A stretch of DNA of 64,000 bases, taken from a bacterium. Its GTDB lineage: Bacteria; 4484-113; JAFGCY01. The stretch's first letter is position 1; each line of letters starts with the position of its first letter. Below, piece by piece: positions 1 to 7,827 of the stretch. Under the pieces are notes generated by a model. That model searched no databases and was not told the origin of the DNA. It was given only the letters and a program-made list of their open reading frames with translations. Where the stretch lies: contig JADZFO010000046.1 in the NCBI GenBank assembly GCA_020849855.1, positions 1 through 64,000 of the forward strand, in the 5' to 3' direction. Both the position numbers and the translations under genes were made by a program.

Positions 1-76
1 CCCCGTGGCTTTCCAGCACCAGCCTGACTGCCCGATCCTTGAACTCAGGGCTGTAACGCGGATTTGCTTTTCCCAT
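1..76 (-). CDS. IS3-family transposase OrfA, N-terminal fragment (cut by window edge)
   Basis: The minus strand reads ATG at 76-74 followed by MGKANPRYSPEFKDRAVRLV and then LESHG to the window edge. This is the characteristic N-terminus of the helix-turn-helix OrfA protein of IS3-family insertion sequences, which binds the element ends and is normally joined to the DDE integrase OrfB by frameshifting. A strong GAGGAG ribosome binding site lies just upstream. Only 25 codons are inside the window, so it cannot be judged whether the element is intact. Confidence 0.8.
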   Translation of the reverse strand, partial: MGKANPRYSPEFKDRAVRLVLESHG

Positions 77-99
77 GGCTACATTCTCCTCGTAAATGT

Positions 100-126
100 A
101 GCCTCCGGAAAACCCGGGACGATTCA
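100..126 (-). repeat. Probable terminal inverted repeat of the IS3-family element
   Basis: Read on the minus strand the segment starts TGAATCGTCCCGGG and continues into a CCGGAGGCT stretch just before the OrfA ribosome binding site. IS3-family ends typically begin with TG and carry a GC-rich CCCGGG-like core next to the orfA leader. The other end lies outside the window, so the repeat cannot be confirmed by pairing. Confidence 0.5.
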
Positions 127-130
127 ATCT

Positions 131-192
131 TCAACCACAAAGGCACAAAGTCACCAAGAAATCCTGATCCGGTCCCAGGCAGCGCGGGCACC
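131..192. repeat. Dispersed direct repeat, copy 1 (62 bp)
   Basis: The segment begins TCAACCACAAAGGCACAAAG and runs through CACCAAGAAATCCTGATCCGG to GCGCGGGCACC. It recurs with four differences at 342-403. The ACCACAAAGGCACAAAGACACCAAG core is a type of noncoding repeat seen in many environmental genomes. Confidence 0.8.
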
Positions 193-341
193 TTGCCAGA
201 ATCTGCGGAGCGCCGATTTGCACTCGGCATCTTTTCCTTGTCGGAGCGCGGGCACCCTGCCCGCATTCCGGGTGTCCACTAAATCGGGGGAAGTCCAAAA
301 AAGTCCACTTCGTGTCTTGGTGTCTTGGTGGTTATAGATCC

Positions 342-403
342 TCAACCACAAAGGCACAAAGACACCAAGAAATCCTGATCCGGTCTCAGTCAGCGCGGGC
401 ACC
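342..403. repeat. Dispersed direct repeat, copy 2 (62 bp), with adjoining inverted arm
   Basis: This is the second copy of the element at 131-192. It is preceded at about 309-334 by an imperfect inverted version (CTTCGTGTCTTGGTGTCTTG onward). The two arms could form a long imperfect hairpin around 309-369. Confidence 0.8.
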
Positions 404-895
404 CGGCGGCCGCGCCCCCAGGCAGGGCACTAGCCAAAAATAATAGCAGGACAAGTAAAATAAAACGCTATCGGCATGGTACTAGTAGCTGTGAAGTTCT
501 CCGGTCGGATGTTGTCTACTGTTCTGCGCTGGACTGGCTTGCATAAATCTGCAACAGCTTCACACTGCGCGCAGGCCTCTGCCCCGGCTAGCGCCTCAGA
601 TTCGGAATTCATGCTGCGCAGTGCGAATGCAAAAGTGAAAAGGGCTTTCGCAGGCACAAAATCGGGGGTCAAGGTTAAATCCCTAGCTTTCACAACTTTG
701 AACTGCGCGGTTTTCGGTGCAAAACGAGACCTGAAGGTTAAAACCGGGGCGGCGCGGAGCCGGGCTGCACTTTGTGATTCACGTTCGTTTGGGGCGCTCA
801 AAGTTAAATCTCGCCGCCTGGCCGGGCGGGCCGATCCCGGGATGCCTGCAATTGTGTGCAAGATAGAGCCACGCCAGAACATGTCTGGCGCTCCA

Positions 896-1116
896 GAAGA
901 TACGGGACTTGTGTCCCGCTCCGACGGCGTTTCCGCCTTGCGCAAGCGCTGCGGCGGCCCAGGTTACGCCGGGCAAAGCCCGGCAATGTCGAAGATACGG
1001 GACTTGTGTCCCGCGCTCCGACGGCGTTTCCGCCTTGCGCAAGCGCTGCGGCGGCCCAGGTTACGCCGGGCAAAGCCCGGCAATGTCGAAGATACGGGAC
1101 TTGTGTCCCGCGCTCC
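896..1116. repeat. 97-bp tandem repeat, 2.3 copies, built of hairpins
   Basis: Copy 1 is 896-990 (95 bp), copy 2 is 991-1087 (97 bp, two extra bases GC) and a third partial copy is 1088-1116. Each copy contains the palindromes CGGGACTTGTGTCCCG and GCCGGGCAAAGCCCGGC and a GCGCAAGCGC core. The copies are otherwise nearly identical, which indicates recent duplication. The TTGTGTCC palindrome resembles one embedded in the ABC-F gene at 57517-57537. Confidence 0.9.
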
Positions 1117-1188
1117 ATCAAGATTTGGACTGTCGACCGGCGCTCCCTGCTAATGAGAACTCTGTGAAACTCGGTTTGCTCTGTTTCT

Positions 1189-1239
1189 CTGTTGTGGATC
1201 TGAATCTGTTGTGGATTGGAACCTGTTGTGGATCGGAAT
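1189..1239. repeat. 17-bp tandem repeat, three copies
   Basis: Three back-to-back 17-bp units start at 1189, 1206 and 1223. Each begins CTGTTGTGGAT and differs in the last six bases. The TGTGGAT core matches seven of nine positions of an inverted DnaA box (TGTGGATAA), but no replication gene is nearby, so this may be chance. Confidence 0.85.
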
Positions 1240-1246
1240 TTTCCGC

Positions 1247-1266
1247 GCCCGCATTGCCATGCGGGC
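1247..1266 (-). terminator. Hairpin downstream of azlD, possible terminator
   Basis: GCCCGCAT and ATGCGGGC form a perfect 8-bp stem around a four-base loop, about 20 bases past the azlD stop. The minus strand continues GCGGAAAATTCC without a real T-run, so it is at best a weak intrinsic terminator. It may instead belong to the local family of palindromic repeats. Confidence 0.35.
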
Positions 1267-1284
1267 CCACAGGGCAGCCCGCGG

Positions 1285-1623
1285 CTAAATCAGCCCGGCC
1301 AGCCAGGAGATCAGCCACAGCGAGCACATGCCGCTGACGATGGTCCAGAGGATGCTGCGGGTCCTGAGCGCCACGGCCCCGGCGACCAGCATCGCCAGCG
1401 CGCGCTGCCAGACGCCTTCGCCGGGGACGGCGATGCGGTTTAAGTGCAGGGTGGTGACGATCAGCGCGCAGAAGGCCGCGGCCGGCACGAAGGACAGGGC
1501 CCGCAGCAGGCGCGGCGGGATCTCGTGCCTGCCGGCGAGCAGGATGAACACGGCCCGCAGGGCAAAGGAGCCGCCGGCGACCAGCGCGGTGAGCAGGATG
1601 AAGGGCAGGGGCTCAGTCAGCAT
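1285..1623 (-). CDS. azlD: AzlD-family branched-chain amino acid transport subunit
   Basis: A 112-residue protein with about four hydrophobic segments, the usual size and layout of AzlD. AzlD is the small partner of AzlC in a two-subunit exporter of branched-chain amino acids and analogues. The motif ALRAVFILLAGRHEIPPRLL is typical of the family. The start overlaps the last codons of azlC by 11 bases, showing translational coupling. The substrate cannot be read from the sequence. Confidence 0.9.
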   Translation of the reverse strand: MLTEPLPFILLTALVAGGSFALRAVFILLAGRHEIPPRLLRALSFVPAAAFCALIVTTLHLNRIAVPGEGVWQRALAMLVAGAVALRTRSILWTIVSGMCSLWLISWLAGLI

Positions 1624-2386
1624 CGCTGGCCTCCCCCTTTGCGCCCGGCGGCGGCTGCTTTTCGTCGAAGAAGAAGTAGCCCACGGCGATGGCGATGGCC
1701 GCCGAAAGGAATACGCCCAGCAGATAGGGCAGGCCGCTGAGGCAGAGCGCCAGCGCGGCGGCGATCAGGCCGACCAGCACATGGCTGCGGCTGCGCAAGG
1801 CCGGCAGCAGCAGGGCGGTGAAGGCCAGCGGCACGGCGAAGTCCATGCCCCAGGCCGCCGGGATGCGCGCGCCGGCCAGGGCGCCGACGAGATGGCCGCT
1901 CTGGAAGGCGCAAAAGAGGCCCAGCGAGCAGCCGAGGTAGTAGGCGCTCAGCTTGATCCGCCGGGCCGGGTTGTGCAGCGCCGCCTGGGTCAGGGCGAAG
2001 GACTGGTCGGTCATGATGAAGGAGTAAAAGAGCTTGCGGCGCAGGCTGAGTTTGCCGAAGTGCGGCGCCATCCCGGCGCTGTACATCAGGAAGCGCAGGT
2101 TGACCGCCAGCGGTGCCAGCACGACCATGGCCAGGGGCGCGCCGTGGCCGATGAGCTGCGTGGTGACCAGCTGCGAGGCGCCGGCGAAGACGGCCAGCGA
2201 GAAGAACTCGGCCTGGCCCAGGCTGAGGCCGGAGTTCATGGCGTCGACGCCGCAGACCAGGCCGAAGGGGAGGACCGAGAGCAGCAGCGGCGCCATGTCG
2301 CGCAGGCCGGCGAGGAAACCCTCGGGCGCTGCGGCGGACGTGGAATCCGGGGCTGCCGGGGCGGCAGGATTGTTAGTGCTGCTCAC
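1613..2386 (-). CDS. azlC: AzlC-family branched-chain amino acid exporter subunit
   Basis: A 257-residue membrane protein with the AzlC core: LPFGLVCGVDAMNSGLSLGQ, FAGASQLV, NLRFLMYSAGMAPHF and MTDQSFAL are all recognisable family motifs. A roughly 20-residue Ala/Pro-rich tail precedes the first membrane segment. It is the large subunit of an AzlCD exporter and is followed directly by azlD. No Lrp-type regulator is seen next to it. Confidence 0.93.
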   Translation of the reverse strand: MSSTNNPAAPAAPDSTSAAAPEGFLAGLRDMAPLLLSVLPFGLVCGVDAMNSGLSLGQAEFFSLAVFAGASQLVTTQLIGHGAPLAMVVLAPLAVNLRFLMYSAGMAPHFGKLSLRRKLFYSFIMTDQSFALTQAALHNPARRIKLSAYYLGCSLGLFCAFQSGHLVGALAGARIPAAWGMDFAVPLAFTALLLPALRSRSHVLVGLIAAALALCLSGLPYLLGVFLSAAIAIAVGYFFFDEKQPPPGAKGEASDAD

Positions 2387-2469
2387 ACAAAAGAGGATAG
2401 CTTGGGTTGCAGGCGGGGTGGTTGATTACCTCTTGCCATTCAACCAGAAGGCCGCGCTACAATCGGGGC

Positions 2470-2898
2470 ATGGCAGGCTCGCAGAACAAGACGACGGCCA
2501 CCGATGTACCGGTGGCGGATTTCCTGGCCAGCGTCGAGAACGACCAGCGCCGCAGCGACGCCCAGACAGTGCTGGAGCTGATGGGCCGGGTCACCGGACA
2601 GCCGGCGAAGATGTGGGGTCCCTCGATAATCGGCTTTGGCAGCTACCACTACAAGTACGAGAGCGGCCGCGAGGGCGACATGTGCGCCGCCGGCTTCTCG
2701 CCGCGCAAGGACAGCCTGGTGCTCTATCTGGAAGGCCTCGATACTTTCCAGCAGCCGCAGCTGGCGCGCCTTGGCCCCTGCAAGACCGGCAAGGTCTGCC
2801 TCTATATCAAGCGCCTGGCGGATATCGATCTGGCGGTGCTGGAGCAGATGATCCGCGACTCCTACAAGCAGACCCTGTCGCAGTGGGGCCCCGGCTAG
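2470..2898 (+). CDS. DUF1801 (YdhG-like) domain protein
   Basis: A soluble protein of 142 residues. The block MWGPSIIGFGSYHYKYESGR followed by FSPRKDSLVLYL is typical of the DUF1801 fold. The open frame extends upstream to 2407, but residues before MAGSQNK look non-coding, so the ATG at 2470 is preferred. Its stop overlaps the convergent hslU stop by four bases. Function is unknown. Confidence 0.8.
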   Translation: MAGSQNKTTATDVPVADFLASVENDQRRSDAQTVLELMGRVTGQPAKMWGPSIIGFGSYHYKYESGREGDMCAAGFSPRKDSLVLYLEGLDTFQQPQLARLGPCKTGKVCLYIKRLADIDLAVLEQMIRDSYKQTLSQWGPG

Positions 2899-4484
2899 AG
2901 GATGTACTGCGCGACGTCCTTGTCCTTGAAGAGCTCCTCAAGGCGCGAGTTGACATAGTCCGCGTCGATCAGCACATGCCGCATGGCGGCGGGCGGATCA
3001 GCAGGCGCGCTGCCGTTGGAGGCCGGGCTGTCGGCCGGGATCAGCGCTGTGCCTGCGGGCTCCGGCGCCGGGCCTGGAGCTGCGGCGGGCACGGGGGCCG
3101 GCGCCTCTTCATAAGGGGCGTCGAAGGAGACATCCTCCAGCACGCGCTCCAGTACCGTGTGCAGGCGCCGGGCGCCGATATTCTGGCTCTGGGAGTTGGC
3201 CCGCGAGGCGTGGCGGGCCATCGCGCTGAGCGCCTCGTCCGTGAAGTCCAGATCGACGCCCTCGGTGGCCAGCAGGGCCTTGTACTGCCGGATCAGGCTG
3301 TTGCGCGGCTCGCGCAGGATGCGGCCGAAGTCTTCCTCGCTGAGGCTCTGCAGCTCGACGCGCAGGGGGAAGCGGCCCTGCAGCTCGGGGATCAGGTCAG
3401 AGACCTTGCTGACATGAAAGGCGCCGGCGGCGACGAAAAGCACATGCTGGGTGCGCACCGGGCCGTACTTGGTGACCACGGATGTGCCTTCCACCAGGGG
3501 CAGCAGATCGCGCTGCACGCCCTCCCGCGAGACATCCGGCCCGGAGCCGGCGCCCTCGCGGTGGGCGATCTTGTCCATCTCGTCGATGAAGACGATGCCC
3601 GCCACCTCGACGCGCTGCACCGCTTCCTGCACCACGCTCTCCATGTCCAGGGCGCGCTCGGCCTCCTCGGCCAGCAGCAGTCGCTTGGCCTCGCCGACCG
3701 TGGTCTTCTTGCGCTTGGGCTTCTTGTCGCCCATGCCGTCGAAGAGGTTCTGCAGGTCCATGCCCATCTCCTCGAGGCCTTGGGAAGTGAAGACCTGCAT
3801 CATCTTCTGGCCGCGCTCCACCGCGTCGATGGTGACGCTCTGGCCGTCAATGCGGTCGCCGCGCAGGTCCCGGCGCAGCTTCTCGCGGATGCGCTTGACC
3901 TGCTCCATGCGCTCCTCTTCCTCACGCAGGCGCCGCTCTTCGGCCTCAAGGTCGGCGTGCGGACTGCGCTTGGAGCGGCCCGGCAGGGGCTGCATGTAGT
4001 CCACGAGGCGCTCGATGACCTTGCCCATCAGGGTGTCGCGCAGGCCCTCCATGCGCTCCTGGCGCACCAGGCGCACGGAGTTCTCCGTAAGGTCGCGGAC
4101 GATGGAGTCGACATCGCGGCCGACATAGCCCACTTCGGTGAACTTGGTCGCCTCCACCTTGATGAAGGGCGCGCGCAGCAGCAGGGCCATGCGGCGGGCG
4201 ATCTCGGTCTTGCCGACGCCGGTGGGGCCGATCAGGATCAGGTTCTTGGGGATGATCTCGTCGCGCAGCTCGTCGCCCACCCGCAGACGGCGCAGGCGGT
4301 TGCGGATGGCGATCGCCACCGAACGCTTGGCCTCCGACTGGCCGACGATGTACTCATCCAGACGGGCCACGATCTCCCGCGGGGTGAGCTGCTCAAAGTT
4401 GCCGGAGTTCTCATCCAGGGCCGGCTGCCCGGCCTGACTGCCTTTCCATTGCACGGCTGAATGATACCCGCCGGGCCGTGGCAT
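2895..4484 (-). CDS. hslU: ATP-dependent protease ATPase subunit HslU
   Basis: HslU is the AAA+ unfoldase of the HslUV protease. The sequence shows LTPREIV then DEYIVGQ near residues 33-49, Walker A GPTGVGKT at 86-93, the GYVG pore loop near 118, a central I-domain and Walker B VFIDEMDK near 310. The C-terminus ends QYIL, like the hydrophobic tail that docks into HslV. Two things are odd. There is a roughly 30-residue N-terminal extension. A Pro/Ala-rich insert of about 40 residues (458-498) sits just before the final helix. At 529 residues it is longer than the usual 440-470. hslV, normally directly upstream, is not in the window; a secreted-protein gene is there instead. Confidence 0.95.
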   Translation of the reverse strand: MPRPGGYHSAVQWKGSQAGQPALDENSGNFEQLTPREIVARLDEYIVGQSEAKRSVAIAIRNRLRRLRVGDELRDEIIPKNLILIGPTGVGKTEIARRMALLLRAPFIKVEATKFTEVGYVGRDVDSIVRDLTENSVRLVRQERMEGLRDTLMGKVIERLVDYMQPLPGRSKRSPHADLEAEERRLREEEERMEQVKRIREKLRRDLRGDRIDGQSVTIDAVERGQKMMQVFTSQGLEEMGMDLQNLFDGMGDKKPKRKKTTVGEAKRLLLAEEAERALDMESVVQEAVQRVEVAGIVFIDEMDKIAHREGAGSGPDVSREGVQRDLLPLVEGTSVVTKYGPVRTQHVLFVAAGAFHVSKVSDLIPELQGRFPLRVELQSLSEEDFGRILREPRNSLIRQYKALLATEGVDLDFTDEALSAMARHASRANSQSQNIGARRLHTVLERVLEDVSFDAPYEEAPAPVPAAAPGPAPEPAGTALIPADSPASNGSAPADPPAAMRHVLIDADYVNSRLEELFKDKDVAQYIL

Positions 4485-4505
4485 TCTTCTCAGCTCCAGG
4501 CAAGC

Positions 4506-6071
4506 TTAATACACCGTCACCTCATAGGGCACGCCGGGATGCCGGCCGCTGCTGTCCTCCCAGAGAAGCAGGGGCTGGTTCATGTTGAAGTAGTAGGTCT
4601 GCTGGACACCCAGCCACTTGCGGTCGATCAGCTCGATGCTGTAGCTGCCGGGCTGGCTGAAGCGCAGCTCGAAACTGAAGAGTTCGCCGCCGCCGGCGAC
4701 GGGCTGGCCCAGCAGGGGCGTGATGTTGAAGGACAGCATTTTGCGCCCGTCCACCAGCTTGCTGGCCTGGGCATAGGTCTGGTCCACGACGGTCAGGAAA
4801 CCGTCGGCCGGTGCGCAGGCGGCCCACAGCCCGTCCGGCGCCTCGGCCGCTCCGCCGGGCGCGCCGATGTTGAAGGAGTTCTCCACATAGCTGGCGCCGG
4901 GGTGGAAAGCCAGGGTGACATTGGCCAGGAAGAGCAGGGGAAAGCGCGTCCTGCCGCTGGCCACCACAAAGCGCAGGGGCTGGCCGGCGGCCACATGGCT
5001 GGCCAGCGGATAGACCTGCAGCGCGCCATCTGGGATGGCGGGTGGCAGGCGGGTCAGGGCCACATCAGCCGCGTCGCTGTGGCCCTGCGCATCGCTGGCC
5101 TTCAAGTGCACCGTGTAGTCCGGCAGCTCGCCCTCCGCGAAGGCGAAGCGGAAGTCCAGGCTGCCGCTGGATCCCGGCAGGGTCTGGCTGCGCGGACCGA
5201 TCACGCTGATGCCCGGCGGGCAGTCGCAGTCCAGGCTGAGCGGCAGCTCCGCCGCCCCGCTGTAGCCGTTGTCGAGGCTGACACGCAGGATGTTCTCCGG
5301 CAGCAGCCAGCGCGTCTCCGTGATGATGCGGCTGAGGCTGACATTGACTTCCAGGTGCAGGGGCTCGCAGCGCGGGGCGCTGAAGTCCAGGCTGACCCGG
5401 CCGCTGGAGATCTGCGGGTTGTCAAAGCGCACACCAAAGGCGCGGGTGCCAATCCCCGTGCTGAAGCTGTAGGCCAGCGGCCCGTCGATGCCAACGCCCA
5501 GGGAAGGCTGCAGGGCCAGCTGAACCGCTTCGCGGTATGGGTGCGCGGCGCTGACCGTCAGCACATGGCTCGCCGGGTCATAACTGGCGCTGAGCTCCAG
5601 GCGCGGATGCGGGATGTTCAGCAGCAGGCTCTCGCTTTCGGCGCTGCCAGCGCGGCGGGCGCTGAGGCGCAGCTGGCTGGAACGGGCGCCCAGTTCGCTG
5701 AAGACCAGCTCGCTTTCGATACGCCCGCGGCCGGCGGGCAGCTCAAAGTGCGAACCGCCCAGCGAGTTGATGCCGGCCGGGACATCCAGCTCAAGCTCCA
5801 GCGCTTCACTGCGGCCGGCGTCAAGCTGGACCGAGACACGGCGCGAGCTGCGGTCGTACGATGCAGAACTGATCAGGTCCGCTGTTATCCCGGGCTGCTC
5901 AGCGTGATCCGGCAGGATCGGAGCGGGGTCTGGCGAAGTGCCTGGATCCGGCGCAGCTTCCTGCGGCCCAGGGCCGCCGCAGGCGCAAAGCGCCAGCAGC
6001 AGAAGCACTGCAATTGCGCGCAGCAGCGCGCAGACAAGCTGCCTGCGGCAGCGAAGGATTCCCCCATACAT
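4506..6071 (-). CDS. Predicted lipoprotein with beta-sandwich repeats, function unknown
   Basis: A protein of about 521 residues starting at the second in-frame ATG (6071). A basic N-terminus is followed by a hydrophobic stretch ending ALCAC, which looks like a lipobox. The mature part is a series of beta-rich repeats with phrases such as ISSASYDRSSRRVSVQLDAG, suggesting tandem Ig-like or cohesin-like modules. No enzymatic motif is visible. hslU begins 21 bases downstream on the same strand, so the two may be co-transcribed. An upstream start at 6131 would bury the signal peptide and is less likely. Confidence 0.65.
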   Translation of the reverse strand: MYGGILRCRRQLVCALLRAIAVLLLLALCACGGPGPQEAAPDPGTSPDPAPILPDHAEQPGITADLISSASYDRSSRRVSVQLDAGRSEALELELDVPAGINSLGGSHFELPAGRGRIESELVFSELGARSSQLRLSARRAGSAESESLLLNIPHPRLELSASYDPASHVLTVSAAHPYREAVQLALQPSLGVGIDGPLAYSFSTGIGTRAFGVRFDNPQISSGRVSLDFSAPRCEPLHLEVNVSLSRIITETRWLLPENILRVSLDNGYSGAAELPLSLDCDCPPGISVIGPRSQTLPGSSGSLDFRFAFAEGELPDYTVHLKASDAQGHSDAADVALTRLPPAIPDGALQVYPLASHVAAGQPLRFVVASGRTRFPLLFLANVTLAFHPGASYVENSFNIGAPGGAAEAPDGLWAACAPADGFLTVVDQTYAQASKLVDGRKMLSFNITPLLGQPVAGGGELFSFELRFSQPGSYSIELIDRKWLGVQQTYYFNMNQPLLLWEDSSGRHPGVPYEVTVY

Positions 6072-6303
6072 GCGACTACCCCACAGCAGAAATACAGTGC
6101 CGCCGGAGCGGCTGAGTACCCAGCCCTGCACGCCGAAGCAGGTGCATCCTCGTCAGACACAATGACGTGCAAAACAGCGGGTGGTTACCTGTGTTTTGCC
6201 TGGCTTGCAGGAGCATTAAATTCAGGCTCGTTTGCCATGGCGGGCCTGCAGGATTCGTGCTGGCGGGTTAGACTCTTGCCGATAAGAAGCGCAGGAGGAC
6301 GGG

Positions 6304-7743
6304 ATGTACTTCGGAGATGACCACTGCACGAGCCATATCCGGCACAGCACGCGGAGCGCCGGCGCGCGGGACTGGCGCAGCCTTGGCCTGAGCAGCGCGG
6401 TGAAGCTCTGCGCGCTGATCCTCCTGGGAGTTGGCGTACTGATGGCCAGCAACAGCACGGCGGCGCAGAACAGCCCGCTGCAGGACTGGCTGGACGGCCT
6501 GCGGGACGAGGACTTCGAACCGCAGCAGTATGCAGCAATGCTGCCCGAGGTGCCGCTTGACGATGAGCAGCGCGAGAACCTCAAGGAGCTGACCGAGGAC
6601 TTTGAGCTGGACAGCGATACACGCAAGCTGACGGCGAAGGATGTGATCGAGGCGCCGGGCAAGCTGGTCAAGGAGCTGGACAGCGAACTGCAGCTGCGCC
6701 TGCTTACCCGACTGGTGCTGGACCAGATGGCGGTGGACAGCTTTGGCGGCCCGGGCGGCCAGGAAGTGCTGGTGCTGCGCCCCTATGGCCAGAGCATGAT
6801 CTACAGCGCTGACGGCGGCAGCCGAGAACTGAAGTGGTCGCGCAGTTCATTCCTGGCCGGACCGGTGGCCTGGGACTATGACCGCGACGGCGTGGATGAG
6901 CTGCTGCCCAGAAAGCTGCTGGCCCTGCCGAAGCTGCCGGAAATCAACCCGCAGGACCCGCCGCACGTTGAGGTAAAGGACAAGACGCCGCAGGGCCACA
7001 CGCCGGTCTTCAGCCTTGGCGGCCGCGAGATAGCCAAACTGGATGGCGTGGTGCCGCAGGGCCAGTGCGCGGTGACCTTTGACTATGACGGCGACGGCTG
7101 GGACGAGCTTGTGCTGGCCGAGGAAGGCTGCGGCACCGAGGCTTCCACGGTGAACTTCCGCGTGCTGGGCCGGGGCGGCGAGCTGCTGTGGACCTTCCGC
7201 ACCACCGGTTCGCAGCGCCTGATGCGCGGCCGCTATGGCGACCCTTCAATGGAATGCGTCTACAGCTATGAAACCGGCGAGGTGCTGGCCTACCATCCCA
7301 GCCTGCCGGGCGGCTCCGTGCTGGAGGACTGGCCTCCGGGGGCGGTGCCTTCGGTGGCGCTGGGTGCCCGCGAGGACGCCTGGCCGGTGGTGGCCTCGGG
7401 CGACGGCTTTATGTATGACACCTGGAGCATGAACTCCAGCGAGCTGAGCCTCAGCGCTCCGGCGGGCGCCTACATGCTCTTTGGCGAGCCCAAGCAGCGT
7501 TTGGCGGCCGGCGCCTTCAGCCAGCGCAGCCGCGCCGAGCTGGCCTACTGCCCCTACTTCAACAACCCCCGCGGGGAGCTGCGCTTTTATGACCGCGAGG
7601 GCAGCTTGACGCGGCAGTTTGAGCTGGGCGAGGAGATCCTGCGCATCGCCACGGTGGAGAGCCGGGGGCAGGAGCTGCTGGCGGTGCAGACCTACAGCGG
7701 CGTGCGCTTCCTGGGCGGCCCGGCACTGCTGGCGCAGCGCTGA
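6304..7743 (+). CDS. Secreted protein with FG-GAP/VCBS-like calcium-binding repeats
   Basis: A 479-residue protein with a membrane-spanning or signal segment at about 33-55, a charged alpha-helical region to about 150, then a beta-propeller-like part. Two clear FG-GAP-type motifs, DYDRDGVDEL and DYDGDGWDEL, have the D-x-D-x-D-G pattern of calcium loops. The AGGAGG ribosome binding site at 6293-6298 supports the start. It precedes a second FG-GAP protein by 84 bases. Surface or periplasmic location is inferred; the ligand is unknown. Confidence 0.7.
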   Translation: MYFGDDHCTSHIRHSTRSAGARDWRSLGLSSAVKLCALILLGVGVLMASNSTAAQNSPLQDWLDGLRDEDFEPQQYAAMLPEVPLDDEQRENLKELTEDFELDSDTRKLTAKDVIEAPGKLVKELDSELQLRLLTRLVLDQMAVDSFGGPGGQEVLVLRPYGQSMIYSADGGSRELKWSRSSFLAGPVAWDYDRDGVDELLPRKLLALPKLPEINPQDPPHVEVKDKTPQGHTPVFSLGGREIAKLDGVVPQGQCAVTFDYDGDGWDELVLAEEGCGTEASTVNFRVLGRGGELLWTFRTTGSQRLMRGRYGDPSMECVYSYETGEVLAYHPSLPGGSVLEDWPPGAVPSVALGAREDAWPVVASGDGFMYDTWSMNSSELSLSAPAGAYMLFGEPKQRLAAGAFSQRSRAELAYCPYFNNPRGELRFYDREGSLTRQFELGEEILRIATVESRGQELLAVQTYSGVRFLGGPALLAQR

Positions 7744-7827
7744 GGACTGCAGCCGCCGCAACAAGGAGAGCTGCGGCGCGACAGAGCCGCCTGCACCAGC
7801 CTGCAAATGTTGTACTAGAATCTGCGC

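Larger units (their letters stand above)
127..1284. other. Gene-poor, repeat-rich intergenic region
   Basis: No convincing gene is seen here. The open frames on both strands run through palindromic and tandem repeats and encode low-complexity, Arg/Ala-rich translations with no family resemblance. The region holds a 62-bp direct repeat pair, a 97-bp tandem repeat, a 17-bp triple repeat and several GC-rich hairpins such as GCGGGCACCCTGCCCGC at 248-264. It probably separates the insertion sequence from the azl operon and may include decayed sequence. Confidence 0.6.

Noticed and set aside
476-1153. A 225-codon open frame in the left repeat region
   Set aside because: It runs through the tandem repeats, its translation is low-complexity and basic, and no ribosome binding site or family match is seen.
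1189-1239. Chromosomal replication origin
   Set aside because: Only three imperfect DnaA-like cores, with no AT-rich unwinding region or dnaA/dnaN gene nearby.
2034-4460. Very long frame antisense to azlC and hslU
   Set aside because: High-GC genes create long shadow frames; this one crosses two well-recognised genes and its translation is repetitive.
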